Origin: Cristatella mucedo
Taxonomy: Eukaryota; Bryozoa; Phylactolaemata; Cristatellidae
Length of the DNA stretch: 64,000 nt
Assembly: GCA_009760855.2 (NCBI GenBank)
Contig: WPIO01000025.1
Span: 1,243,501-1,307,500, forward strand
Direction of reading: 5' to 3'
Within the stretch, counting starts at the first letter, position 1; every line of letters begins with the position of its first letter. Below, piece after piece: positions 1 through 14,712 of this stretch. The notes beneath the pieces were generated by a model. That model saw only the letters and a program-made list of their open reading frames with translations. It did not search any database and had not been told where the DNA came from. The translations under genes were made by a program, and so were the position numbers.

Positions 1-3445
<3,445 letters not shown>

Positions 3446-4270
3446 GCCCGAGCGACCGCGGCGGCTGCAGCGACAGCGGTGACTTTTCGCAGCCTATCGG
3501 CGGGCGATTTACTCCAGCCTCGGAGTTTCCTGCAAAAAATGCAGTGCTTGAGATATCCAGCGGAATCTGAGGGCACACAGCTTGACTGAGACAGCAAGGC
3601 GCAAGATCGCGCATTCACTTGGGGGAGGGTGGAAATAGAGGTCGGTGCTTAGAGCTCCAACCCATCAGGTGAAGCTTGCGCGAGGAGCAAAGGAGAGCAA
3701 CCAAAGCAGGATGCTGCCCTGCCCCTGTCCTGGGGGAGGGGAGGGGGCGGCAATTCGGAGGCCGACCAGCACGCCGCCAAAGTTGCACGGCTTTATGAGT
3801 GCTTTTGCTTTCGCTTTTCTTCTTTGACAAATCTTTCTTCTTTCGAGCTTGATTTCTTCAGGATGCTGACGTAATCAATTAGTCATTCTCACTCATCTCT
3901 TCGACCCCATTGATTGCATTGCTATCATAAGATCATATGCGCTGTCCCATACCAGATTGGCACTATTTTTTTCTACAATACTTTGCGGCCTGCACTGGAT
4001 CAAAAGCTGATGCAAGGCCTTCAAATAAGGTCCCCTTTAAAATCACTGGATGCAAAACCTTGCTGTCTCACCAGCAAGTGAACACATGCGTGGCTACAAC
4101 CTGTTTAGCAAGCAACTCGTGAAAGCAATGCTTGCTGATCCTGTGTCTTTCCAAATGAATAGCTTGTAATCTGCATGCAGATTGCAGATAACAGTTCTAT
4201 TTGTTAGGCTAAAGTGTTACCTCACAAATAAGAGCATGCAGAGTGTGCATGAAAAAATGTATACGTATAT
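3446..4270. other. Upstream region of the chondroitin synthase gene
   Basis: This DNA presumably holds the 5' UTR and promoter of the minus-strand gene. The start at 3445 has a favourable context (GGGCATGG on the minus strand). No TATA box or other confident element was seen, and the short frames here look non-coding. Confidence 0.4.
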
Positions 4271-4303
4271 GTATACACACACACACACACACACACACAC
4301 GCG

Positions 4304-4346
<43 letters not shown>
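4271..4346. repeat. (AC)n microsatellite with CG core
   Basis: About 75 bp of alternating AC, interrupted by a (CG)n block at about 4301-4312. Alternating purine-pyrimidine DNA of this kind can adopt Z-DNA. Confidence 0.95.
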
Positions 4347-4349
<3 letters not shown>

Positions 4350-4674
4350 CACACACAACCATGGGGACAGGTCTGTACACTTACACAAGTACTATATGCA
4401 AATATATGGGATGGCATGCACATGGCCTGCAAGAACGCAGCAAGTATCGTAGCCAGCTTAGTCAAAGCTGCAAAATAACCTGCATCGACATTTATTCCTG
4501 TGTTGCAATTAGATGCCGTCTGCCACAAGCTTTGTGTGTACTGACCATGGACCAGAAAACACTATAAAAAACAGTGCTCTCTCTGCTGCCTGGACTCCTG
4601 CTGATTGTATGTATCACCAAGCCATGCTTGAGCAATACTCTCTAATTGGACTCTCTAATACGCCAAATAGTTAG

Positions 4675-4702
4675 TAATTAATTAATTAATTAATTAATTA
4701 GG
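4675..4702. repeat. (TTAA)n microsatellite
   Basis: About seven uninterrupted copies of the tetranucleotide TTAA. No repeat element was recognised between 4347 and 4870 apart from this. Confidence 0.9.
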
Positions 4703-4871
4703 ACACTATATACGGAATCTGTTTGCCAGCCATCTTTTCTATTAAAACGGATTTTTGTTTCTGGCCGAAAAGCCTGCTTTCTCTTAGCGAAAGTGGCTAT
4801 TGCTACTCGCATGCATCCAATCATTCCCTTCGACTGCTACCTTGCCAGCAGACTGATCTATGATTACACGC

Positions 4872-5030
4872 CAGTTGCCCGTAAGTGGTACGATATGATG
4901 CATGCAATCTGTCAATAATGTGGGCCGCTACTGGATATGAATCTCCGATTAGACGTCAGTCAGTTGCCCCGAAGGAGTACGGTATGACGAATGCACTCTG
5001 TCAATAATGTGGGCTGCCACTGGACATTAA
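4872..5030. repeat. Tandem duplication, unit about 92 bp
   Basis: CAGTTGCCC...TACG-TATGA...CAATCTGTCAATAATGTGGG at 4872-4936 recurs with modest divergence at 4963-5030 (shared TCTGTCAATAATGTGGGC). Each copy ends CACTGGA or TACTGGA. The unit does not match the SINE or L2 families. Confidence 0.75.
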
Positions 5031-5691
5031 GCAATGCACGCTGCCATGAACTGCAGCAGAAGAGTGATAAGGTTTGCAGCAGCAGGAAACTGCATCCGAC
5101 TGCCGTTCGTGCGTGCGTGCGTGCTAGTGAGTTTGCACGCATGGCAACCCTCTGTGCCACCGGTTTTCATCCTTGAATCGCTCACTGTCGGAGCCCAGGC
5201 GACGGCTATGGGGGAGGGGACTCCGGGTTCAAGGCCTGTCTGTCTGCTTTGTTTCGGCCAAGTTTTCCGTGAGGATTACCTTAAAGAGCCCGGTCTTCCA
5301 AAAGCCAAGCCCACACTTGGTCAGGCAAGGACAAAGCATGCACTTAACACACACAAATGTAGACCGCTGCTTAGGGGAAGGGGCTGAAAAGTTAGGACCT
5401 GCTGGCTGCTGCATGGCTCAGACTATGCCCCATAGTATAACAGTAAGCGGCTGAGGTAACAAGGCATAATCTGCCCAAGTGGATGACTTGCTAGGACTTG
5501 CGACTATGCATCTGGTGTCGGAGATCATGAATTCTAGTATCTAGGTGGAAAAGACCTATCCTGCTTTTCTCTGGTGCAAAGATACCCTCAATGTAGTCGT
5601 TGTGCTTTGTGAAACTACCACAAGGTTCAGCTAAAACGACACGTTTTTCTTCATATATTCATTCACGCTATATAAGCTCCTATGTAAGATT

Positions 5692-5729
<38 letters not shown>

Positions 5730-5965
5730 TGATAGATAGATAAAAAGAGAGAGAGAAGGAAGAGAGAGGAGAGCAGTTTTCATGTTGCCTATGCTGTCGT
5801 GTTTTGGTTGTCCCAACCGTTGGTGCAGCAGCTTGCGCCAGGAATTCGATGCATCCACTGGCAGCAGCAGACATCCATAGCTGCCACTCGTGCATGCATG
5901 AGCCGATGCAATCGCTCAGCTCTTGGACTCATCTGTGGTAAAAAGCTAGCTGTAGGCAAACGCTT
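5031..5965. other. Non-coding stretch with AT and GA microsatellites
   Basis: An (AT)n run lies at 5694-5727, followed by GATA and GA repeats to about 5775. Nothing else was recognised. Short frames here are not supported as genes. Confidence 0.6.
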
Positions 5966-6011
5966 AGCAGCTGCCTGAGCTGCTGCCGCCAGAGCAGCTC
6001 AGGCAGCTGCT
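5966..6011. repeat. Perfect 19-bp inverted repeat (hairpin), 8-nt loop
   Basis: The arm 5966-5984 (AGCAGCTGCCTGAGCTGCT) is exactly reverse-complementary to 5993-6011, with loop GCCGCCAG. It abuts the next hairpin without a gap. Confidence 0.85.
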
Positions 6012-6070
6012 GCAGTCAGAGGCTGCTGCATGCTGGTTTGCAATGAAACCATGCAGCCCTCTCTGACTGC
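6012..6070. repeat. Imperfect 59-nt hairpin adjacent to the first
   Basis: The outer stem pairs GCAGTCAGAG with CTCTGACTGC. A 3x3 internal loop, an 8-bp stem GCTGCATG/CATGCAGC, a CT bulge and GGTTT/AAACC closing a short loop follow. The shape resembles a short pre-miRNA, but no known seed was recognised. Confidence 0.7.
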
Positions 6071-7010
6071 TCTGCCTTTCACAATATCAGAAAGCACACC
6101 GTGAAAGATGTGCTACACTTCACCATCAAGAGATAGCACTGTGTGAGCATAAGTTAGGTTTAAGTAGAGCCCATTCTGTTTTAACAGAGCCTGATAGGTA
6201 GTCGTCAGCCGAGGCTGAACCCCGACGGCTGGGCTGGAGGCAACTACGACATGACTGTGGACCTCATCAGATGGGCAGACAGGACAATGCATTCGTGCTA
6301 ACGGCTACAGGCAATCTGAAAGTCAACATTAAATGCTCTCTACACTGCCTTTTAATCAACAAATGATTGTGGACAGACGAGATAGGGCATTACACAACAA
6401 TTGGTCCTATTTGAAGAGTGTGGCTGCTCGACTTAATCTGTCTCCCCCGGGAACACCCATCGCCATACAGGCGCCGGGCCAGAGCAGCAGCAGCAGCTCG
6501 AGCTGAAAGGGAGCTTCGGCGGCAGCAGTGGCGCCCACCTTCCTGCTTCGTTTTTTGGGTAGCAAACGACGAATTGCGCTCGGAAAAATGGTAAGTCTGC
6601 AGGAGCTAGCGTCGGCAGCAGGTACCGTCAACAGCAGATACTGCCCGAAGCAGGTACTGCTGCATACTTCGCTCAGGTTGGCCAAGGACAAGAATCGTTC
6701 TTATATCTACAGATGGTTTTTCTGTATGGTCTCGCATGAACGCCACGGTCCATTGATAGCATGCACTAAAATAAACCACAGCCTCTTGATGGGCGTTTGC
6801 TAAGTTTACATTTGCTCAAGTCAAGCAGCATATAGGGAATGTCATTTGCAGTAATTTCGTCTGGCTGAAAAACTTAGCAATAGAAAGAACCCAGAGGATT
6901 CTCCAAAATGCCGTCGCCAGCCCCAGTAGTCGACAATTTCGTCCTGACTTTTAATCAGGTCGTAGAAATTGCATTACTGCAGTCCATATATAGTGCACAT
7001 GATCACGGCC
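6071..7010. other. Stretch without recognised features
   Basis: No gene or repeat family was recognised. Antiparallel short frames at 6407-6803 have no family resemblance. Confidence 0.5.
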
Positions 7011-7085
7011 AGTGGTGGAGCCAGGATTTTCATCTGGAGGGGACAAGACCTACAAACCTTTTATGTAGGGGCAAGGCCAGCAATT
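7011..7085 (+). mobile_element. Possible hAT-like transposon terminus
   Basis: CAGTGGTGGAGCCAGGATTT followed by a T-rich then GGGGCAAG-rich segment looks like the ends of many non-autonomous hAT elements. A related end lies at about 13175-13285 on the minus strand. No second end or target duplication was found. Confidence 0.3.
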
Positions 7086-7189
7086 AATGAATAGTTATAG
7101 CACACAATCAGCGTGTTTATTCGACATAATAAGACATAGTTTCGGCATTGGTAACGGTGGGTGGGCATAGGAACAGGGTGCAGCCCACG

Positions 7190-7300
7190 TGTGGGCTGGC
7201 CGGCTGTGGGGGCACTTCGCATATACCGCAGGGCTCGAGCTCACGACCTCGGTCATTGAATGCATTCACCTTGACTTAGATCGTTAAAGGTGAGCCGAAG
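7190..7300 (-). mobile_element. SINE family A, partial
   Basis: On the minus strand it reads tRNA-like head, GACCGAGGTCGTGAGCTCGA (B-box region) and GCGGTATATGCGAAG. The L2-like tail is missing. Confidence 0.55.
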
Positions 7301-7423
7301 TGTAAATGGATTAGATATAAAACAGCTATTTATTGGTGCAAAACACTGCAAAGAAAATGCAACTTTCGTCAGCTTTCTCTTTCATTGACCTGCATGCAGT
7401 TACAAAATACCAAAGGACGGCCC

Positions 7424-7505
7424 ATTCAACAGCCTCATTTACATAGCAGCAGAAGAGGCCTTAGCTGGCATCACCTCTGCTCGGAACAGGCAATACACAT
7501 TTTTT
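7424..7505 (-). mobile_element. SINE family B body fragment
   Basis: The minus strand reads GAGGTGATGCCAGCTAAGGC then CTTCTGCTGCTATGTAAAT, matching the 3' body of the better family B copy at 31105-31265. The head is absent. Confidence 0.5.
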
Positions 7506-7814
7506 GGGGCAGACTCGAACATCAACTTGGATGGTGAACGTTTGAGCATCACAATCCTGAGCTAAGACAGCTCGTTCGCCTTCCAGCACAGTTAGTTTCC
7601 CTTTTATTCTCAACTGCATTTGCATAAGTCAACACACTCTATTTTAAAACCAACCGCACTCCCACGATTTGCACTCAGAAAAGTAACTAGCCACCAGGCT
7701 TTCACGTTTACTCTCGTTCACTGCTATCTCGCCCAGACAGTAGGAGAGTAACAGATGCAGCCGGCAGAGCCGAACTATGGATAATTTTGTTCATTCATCA
7801 AATTCGGCAGCACT

Positions 7815-7940
7815 ACAATACGACCGAGGTTAACGTGCTCACCTCTAAGACCCAGCTCGTGGGCTCGAGCCCTTCGACATATGTGTAGCCCTGGATAGAG
7901 ATTCAGTTCTCTTGGGGCACTATACAAACGAGTAATGCAT
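7815..7940 (+). mobile_element. SINE family A copy
   Basis: Head with GACCGAGGTTAACGTGCTCA, B-box-like GTGGGCTCGAGCCC, then the tail GAGATTCAGTTCTCTTGGGG CACTATACAAA shared with L2. Confidence 0.7.
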
Positions 7941-9248
7941 ATTCCTTCTGCTCATTCCATTCTTGCCGTTGCATTAGCAACTAATAGCACAGAGGGGGGC
8001 TACTTCTTAGAATAGGCGAAGCGTCAATAATCATCCATCCTGCAAGCTAAAGGCTTGCTTCATCCCACTCATCACAGGTACAAATAGGTCAAATAGAAAA
8101 GAGGTGCTAGGATGGCAGTTATATTATATTTAGGATGGCAGTTATAGGGTACCGCTGAATCCAGTGGCTCCTTGAGCATAAGACAGGACCCAGAGGATTC
8201 ACCAGAAACTCACTGCCGTCAGACCTTCCGAGTCGGTTGCTGCGATGCGACTTAGAAGCAGACACCAGGAGTTGAATCATTGCTCAGCTCTCTGTAAGCG
8301 CACACGGTCGCCGCTTTAATTCAAAGCCAGTGGTTCCAAGTAGACCACCGTGCAGGCAGGCGATCGGCATGTCTTTCCGTTAGCAACACGTCAGCAACTG
8401 CTGCTTGCTGAAGAGGAGAACCGAAGGCGCCAAGCAATTCGCCGGCTCTGCTTGCCTGCTGCCTACACTGCCTACAGCTGCTAGCTGGTCGGTACACGTG
8501 ACCGGCCAATCGCAGCAGCCACGAGCTCCTCGACGGCCTGAGCCGACTGCTGCTGCTCGGCTGCTGCCGTAAACCGACCGTCCGACCGACGCTGCCAGTG
8601 CTGCATAAGCTGGCTCTGCCAGTGCTACTGCTGCACCCATTCGGCCAACAGAACAGGCTGATTTGCATGCGAACAAGGGCCACCCACAGGGCTCTGCATC
8701 GACAGCACCGCCACCCAGACACCACTCGAGAGCGCCTCAGCTCTCAGTTTTACTTCGGACGCCCACAGGCCCGAGGCATCCGTGCGGCAGTGTCAGTGCG
8801 AAGCTGGGGCCTGTGCATCGCGAGAGACAGCCGCTTCAGTTTTGACATGTTCCGCCGCCTGGCAGCATCGTGCTTGATAACGAGAGCCAGCGTGAGCGAT
8901 GGCGTCTGGACAGAGCCGTCAGGACATGCCACTAGCAATAGGGGTAGTGCTGGCAGGAGAGAGGCCGATAAATAGGTAAACCATGAAGAGAAGCAGACAG
9001 CAGCACGATTGCTAGGCGTGTGAGCGTGTGCATGTGCACACGAGCAACCGATGGCATGCCGACAAGCCCCCACATGTGAGCCCTAGCATGCAGGCTCGTT
9101 TTTGTGCCAGCATGTCTCAGGTGGGGTGACCAGCAGGCACGGTGTCTGTAGCCGTGCTGCACCGTTGCATGCACACACATGCACCGGAGCGCACCAGAAA
9201 ACGGCATTTCTCCATCATGCAGCTGACACCGAGGCAGGCATCTAGCAG
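7941..9248. other. Stretch without recognised genes
   Basis: No gene was recognised. Frames on both strands at about 8320-9200 overlap each other and look like compositional artefacts (GCTGCT-rich DNA). Confidence 0.5.
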
Positions 9249-9539
9249 ACGTTTCAGCACCAGGTACCGCTCAGAGCAAGACTCAAGACTCACAAACGAG
9301 CCTCCTGCCTTCCGACTGTCCCCCGTCCATCCACTGCCCCGTCCATCCACTGCCCCCCGTCCATCCACTGCCCCCGTCCATCCACTGCCCCCGTCCATCC
9401 ACTGCCCCCGTCCATCCACTGCCCCGTCCATCCACTGCCCCTCCTTTCTCCCCCCTGCTGCTGCTGCCTCAGCTGCTGCTCGCTCTTCGTGTCCGGCCTG
9501 TTCTTTCCAGCTGCTGCCTGTCCTCTCACCTTTGCGCCT
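9249..9539 (+). repeat. 290-bp duplicated module with internal minisatellite, copy 1
   Basis: Runs from ACGTTTCAGCACCAGGTACC to CTCACCTTTGCGCCT. It contains about seven units of a 17-18-bp repeat (CCCCGTCCATCCACTG), then a CTGCTGCC-rich part. It is near-identical to 12625-12914, and similarity stops sharply at both ends. Confidence 0.9.
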
Positions 9540-11370
9540 GTCCCCACCACCACCACCGCCACTGCTAGGACGAGTGATGAAATCTTTAGATGACGTTTTA
9601 TGATACATCGAATAGCTGCACGGCAAGGAAGTTAGCAGCCGGGCGAGCGACTGGCAATGGCTTGCAGCAGCCAGCAGCAGCCAGCAGCAACTGCAGAAGT
9701 AGCAGCAGCAGCAGCAGACCGACTGGCCCATCGAGGTGCTCAACAGGTGGCAAAGATAAACACTATCCCCAACCCACACATACTCGGTAGCTTTGGCAGG
9801 TCAGCAGTAAAGAATCAAACGTAAATAAAAAGGCAGTGCTGAGTCACCAGAGCTTTCATGGCTCTCCCTTCCGATCGACAAAGGATGACAGTCTTATTGA
9901 TCCAAGGGGGTTGAACCAAGGCGCCCAGCACCAGAGACTAATATCTCGTAAGAGCTCTGCCTGCCGTTCCAGCAGAAATTCTGCAGCCTGTCGGCAGCTT
10001 TTCGAGGAGGGGTAGTGTGGAGGGGTGGGAGCTGCACCTGCAGCAGCAGCAGCAAGCACAGCCTTCCTGGTCAAACAGCCACCTTCTGCCAAGCACTCAC
10101 CGAGTTACTCAGCTGCCCGCACGCCTGCAAAAGCTTATAGCAGCTGTCACGGCTGACACGGCTCTGCCAAAGCCAATCAGCCATCACCTGCAGCCCCAAA
10201 TTAACTAGATGAGGCAAGACTGGTATGAGCCCTGTTTCACAGGGGCACGATGGTATGCCAAAAGCCCATCGGTGAACATCTGCCTCACACTCAAACTGTG
10301 CCCGTCGAAGGATCAACAAAAGCAGTGGGCAAACTCACGTGGAGTGTACGCCGTGGCAAAACGCTCCTCTCCAGCTGCGGCAGGGCAGCTCACAGCGAGA
10401 ACAATTAGCTTCGTTCGTCGTCTTCTGGTGCAGTCCATGTCCCGTAGCAAGAAAGGAAGGGCCCAATGAAAGAGAAGCTGCTGCTGCTGCTTCTCCCCAA
10501 TGAGGGTCGCTGACTCTGTCAGGTGAACGCTATTCGAAATTAACCGTGTATCCCCCATGCACCGCTGGCGAGCTGCATCAGCACGAGTCAAAGGGGCAGT
10601 GCTGCCTCTTGAAACGAGCCTCGGGCACTCTGACGAAGACAGCCGTCGATCGCCGGTTCGACCCTATGTTGCTGCTTCGTGTGCGAGTGTGCGCTTGAGT
10701 GTGAGCCTGTGCAAGCCGGAGGGCTTGCCCGTACCCGTCAAATTAGACAAAGATCAGCCACCTCTGTCACCTGGGCGAATCGTCATTTCTGCCAGGCAAT
10801 TCCAAAGCTCGGTGTGGCCGACCTAAGTGGCCTGGCTCTCCAGCTGTGTCAATTGCCTTTCCCATAGCCGCCACCGTCCTCACGTGGCTAGTAACCGGAG
10901 CCCAAACAAATTCCACCAAAAACCGTGGCCTATCCGGAAACCCCACCCTGTCTGATCGGCCTTACCGTCACCGCAAGCAAAGCAAGCATCAGAGACTAGG
11001 AGCCGCGATCGACTGATGGGGTCACTTCTCACAGACAGACAGACCATGGCCGGCTGCAGAGTCTCAGTAGGCAGCACTAGCAGAGAGCTGCTTTCAGCCG
11101 CTGCTGTTGCTGTCGCAATCCCCACCGCTTTGGTCCAAACTGGGCTGCGAACCAACAGCCTAAGAGTCAGGGCACCAGCCAGCCCAGAGTCACGAAGGGG
11201 GGCCGGGCACGGGGCAGCTCGACCGTAGCACCGGCGTTGGCTGCTGCTGACCATCGCGAGAGAGCGGGCTCCTTTGCAATCGGCTGGCCGCTAGCTCTGG
11301 GCACAGGCGGCGCCACAACGCGAAGGACTTCGCTAGCCTCCGCTGCTCCATCTAGACAAAAGCGCTGCGC
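9540..11370. other. Stretch without recognised genes
   Basis: CAG/CTG-rich non-coding DNA with short CAG runs (about 9660-9715 and 10035-10060). No open frame shows family resemblance. Confidence 0.5.
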
Positions 11371-11379
11371 TGTGCCGAC

Positions 11380-12140
11380 CGGTCAGCAAGCCGGCACGGC
11401 TCGGCGGCGGCGGCTGCCGCATCGCGCCAGGCTTACCGAGCGTCGCCAGCCGTGCGGCTGTCCGCGTAAACTCGCGAGCGAGCGACACTGCGCCGTAGCC
11501 GCCTCCGCGGTCGCGATGGCGATGAACCACGTACGAACGCGAGGCGGGCGTCGCGGGCCAGTGCCTTATTAATACCCGCGCGTCGGCGGCAGCGGATCCT
11601 CGCCGCTATTATTAGAAGCACGCTCCGGAGCTATTGTTGAGAAAGAGACGACGTCGCCGCCGGAAGAGGGGCCGCGCCGGCGCCGGCGGTGCGAACGTAT
11701 GCGCGCCGCCGGGTCCGACCCCCCCCCCAATCTGGTCAAGATACGGCATGCAAACAAGCGCCACGGGTCGCTGTCGGGCAAGGCATGGAATGAGGACGTC
11801 CGTCGATTTCTCGCGCGGCGCCGGCCGCGCCAGCTTCGGCGGCCGGCGCGAGCGGCCGCGCGGGCCGCCGCTGCCGAGCGAGCATCGCTGCGTCCGAGAC
11901 GCGAGCGCCGCTGCGCCGATGCTCCGCTCGGCGTGTCTTCGGCGGCGACGCGGCAGCGTGCGCCGGCCGCGCTACCGCGTCGCGGCCGTCACGGCCGCAT
12001 TTTGCTGGCACGGAGCGTGCGACGGCTGCGAGTTTGTGGTCGCTCGCTATGGCTACGGCCGCTGCGGTTGACGCGGTCGCGCCTTCGAGAGGCGCCCGCG
12101 CTCGCTCTCGCTCCGTAGATTCGCCGATCGGCGCCGCTCC
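11380..12140. promoter_or_regulatory. CpG-rich block
   Basis: Strongly GC- and CpG-rich DNA in a CpG-poorer neighbourhood. Several overlapping open frames on both strands reflect composition. It could be an unmethylated regulatory region or first exon of an unseen gene, but no coding homology was recognised. Confidence 0.35.
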
Positions 12141-12284
12141 GCACTAAGCAACGCCGAGAAATCCCAGGCGATAATTAAACGGGTCCATCGAACGACTGCG
12201 ATAGACTGAGATTTCCACAGTAAGCGTCGAAACGCTGCGATTTTTATTCCGAATTATACAGATTTGTGTTACGGGTTTACTGCG

Positions 12285-12435
12285 CTGGTTCAGCCCAGCA
12301 GTTAAGGTGTTCACCTCGACCAAGGAGTAAAGGTGAATGCACTGCATGACATTGCAAATCGTGGGCTTGAGCCCCGCGGCATATGTAAAGCGCCTGAATT
12401 GTTGTTCTCTTAGGGCACTATGCAAATGAATTGTG
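12285..12435 (+). mobile_element. SINE family A copy
   Basis: CCAGCAGTTAAGGTGTTCAC head, GTGGGCTTGAGCCCC B box, GGCATATGTAAAGCGCCTGA and a tail shortened by a small deletion before TTGTTCTCTTAGGGCACTAT. Confidence 0.8.
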
Positions 12436-12624
12436 CACGTGGCCACCAGATTTAAATAAAAATCGCGCCACACTATAGACAACTAACTGTGTTCCACGCT
12501 TACCCGCCAAAGTTCTAGCGATTGCGCTTTCGCGTTCTCATGCAGTGGCTTCCAACGGCCCAGAAGGCAGCTCTAAATAATCGAACTGCGATACAGCTGT
12601 CACTTTTCAAAATAGGTGTCGCAT

Positions 12625-12914
12625 ACGTTTCAGCACCAGGTACCGCTCAGAGCAAGACTCAAGACTCACAAACGAGCCTCCTGCCTTCCGACTGTCCCCC
12701 GTCCATCCACTGCCCCGTCCATCCACTGCCCCCGTCCATCCACTGCGCCCGTCCATCCACTGCCCCCGTCCATCCACTGCCCCCGTCCATCCACTGCCCC
12801 GTCCATCCACTGGCCCTCCTTCCTCCCCCCTGCAGCTGCTGCCTCAGCGGCTGCTCGCTCTTCGTGTCCGGCCTGTTCTTTCCAGCTGCTGCCTGTCCTC
12901 TCACCTTTGCGCCT
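12625..12914 (+). repeat. 290-bp duplicated module, copy 2
   Basis: Second copy of 9249-9539 with the same minisatellite and flanks. It starts ACGTTTCAGCACC and ends TTTGCGCCT. The flanking DNA of the two copies is unrelated. Confidence 0.9.
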
Positions 12915-13174
12915 ACGCAACGTACGCTAACGCAACGCCTTAGCAACGATTTTGATTCTGCATAATGAAAAACGATGTTCCAAGTCTACTCACTTTGATG
13001 TCGTGCGATTGCACTTGCGGGTTCTCATGCTATGGCCTCCAATGGCCCGGCCCAAATAGCAGCCCAAACATCCGAACCCAAATAAAGCCTCAATTTCTAC
13101 ACAGCGCTTCGTGCAACTTCGCTTGTGATTTTAAACGGTAGACATGAATGACGATGAGTTTTCGCAATAAATTG

Positions 13175-13285
13175 TCATTAGTTGTGGGTCTAGCCCGCCC
13201 AGATAAAGATTTTTGGGGTCTTGCCTCTACCTGAAAATTTTGCGGGTCTTGCCCCTGCCCTGAGAGAAGATTTCCGACTCAGCCA
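13175..13285 (-). mobile_element. Possible hAT-like terminus
   Basis: The minus strand begins CAGTGGCTGAGTCGGAAAT and runs into GGGGCAAGACCC repeats, similar in layout to 7011-7085. The stretch 13290-13835 downstream has no recognised feature. Confidence 0.3.
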
Positions 13286-13837
13286 CTGCATCGGATGGTT
13301 CCGCCAGGTTACGTGAAGGGTTGCATATTTTGACACGATGACAGTCACCAAAAAGACGAAATCATCAGCCTTCTGGAGAGCGGGTCGACTTTCAGCACCC
13401 TGGGTGTGTGTAGCCATGTCTCTCTTCAGTTCCGAAGTACGTACGCAGCATTCGCTGTGCACGGCGCGGAGGGCACGCACACTGGGACTACGTTAGATGT
13501 TCCCCTAGGATAGGCCGGCATCTCAAGCTCGCAGCGCGATGAGCAAATTCCCGCCTCCCGCCGCGCTACGACGCGCCACTCCGTCTTGCTCCTAGTGAGT
13601 GCACTCAATCGCCGTGAAGTTTAACGCTTACGACGAGTCAGCGTAGCCATTTACGCCGCATGCTGCGAGACGAAACGCGCCACAGCCCGCTCTGCTCAGC
13701 TTAAATTGGCCGCGAATGCGATGTTGGTCTCGATGGTTAATAAAGCCGCCGGACGGCGGTCGGGCTCAGCAGCTTGGTCGCGGTGCGGTTGCCCGGCTGC
13801 CGCTGACGTGATGACGTACTGGGTGAGGCTCTCGCAT

Positions 13838-14093
13838 TTTCTCTCTGTCTGTCACTGTCACTGTCTCTGTCTGTCTGTTTCTCTGTGTCTCCCTGTCTTT
13901 CTGTCTCTCTGTGTCTCCCTCTCTCTCTTTTTCTGTCTGTCTGTCCGACTGTCTCTCTGGGTCTCTCTCTGTCTCTGTGTCTCTCCTTTCTCTGTGTGTG
14001 TGTGTGTGTCTCTCTGTCTCTCTTTATCCATCTGTCTGTCTCTCTGACTTCGTCTCTCTTTATCCATCTGTCTGTCTGTCTCTCTGACTGTCA
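13838..14093. repeat. CT/TCTG pyrimidine microsatellite
   Basis: About 255 bp of TCTCTG, TCTG and TGTG phases. A SINE A sits immediately after it and a second pyrimidine array follows the SINE. Confidence 0.95.
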
Positions 14094-14237
14094 GGTTTGG
14101 TCCAGCAGTTAAGGTACTCACCCCGACCAAGGTCAGGCTGAGGTCGTGGGCTCGAGCCCCGAGGCATATGTGACGCGCCTGAATAGAGATTAAGTTCTCT
14201 TGGGGCGCTATACAAATGAATTATATTTTTAAAATTG
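14094..14237 (+). mobile_element. SINE family A copy inside a CT array
   Basis: Full-length structure: CCAGCAGTTAAGGTACTCAC, GTGGGCTCGAGCCCC, GCATATGTGACGCGCCTGAA, GAGATTAAGTTCTCTTGGGG and a CGCTATACAAATGAATTAT end. Pyrimidine repeats flank it on both sides. Confidence 0.9.
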
Positions 14238-14449
14238 TTGTCTCTCTCCGTTTCTCTGTCTCTCATCTCTGTCTCTCTCTCTCTCTTTGTCTATGTGTCG
14301 TCTGTCTCTCTTTCTGTCTCTCTATCCTCTCTCTCTATGTCTCTCTCTGTCTGTCCCTGATTCACTTTATCCATCTATCTGTCTGTTTGCCTGACTGTCT
14401 CTGTCTCTCCGTCTCTCTGTCTCTCCCCTCTCCCCCTCTCTCTCTCTCT

Positions 14450-14545
<96 letters not shown>

Positions 14546-14712
14546 CCCCCTCCTCTCTCTTTGTCTATCTGTCCGCCTGTCTCTTTCTGTCTCTCTGTCT
14601 ATCTGTCTTTCTCTCTCTGTCGCTGTCTCTCCTCTCTCTACGTGTCTCTCTGTCTCTCGCTGTCTCTCGCTGTCTATCTGCCTGTCTCTCTGCCTCTCTC
14701 TCTCTCTCTTAC
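14238..14712. repeat. CT pyrimidine microsatellite
   Basis: About 475 bp of CT repeats, perfect over about 14455-14540 and TCTG-interrupted elsewhere. Apparent open frames over it are artefacts. Confidence 0.95.

Noticed and set aside
9117..9779. 220-codon reverse frame
   Set aside because: It crosses the 290-bp module with its GTCCATCCACTG minisatellite, which reads open in several frames; the second module copy gives similar frames.
11634..12118. Two overlapping forward frames and one reverse frame in CpG-rich DNA
   Set aside because: Typical stop-poor frames of GC-rich DNA; no protein family recognised.
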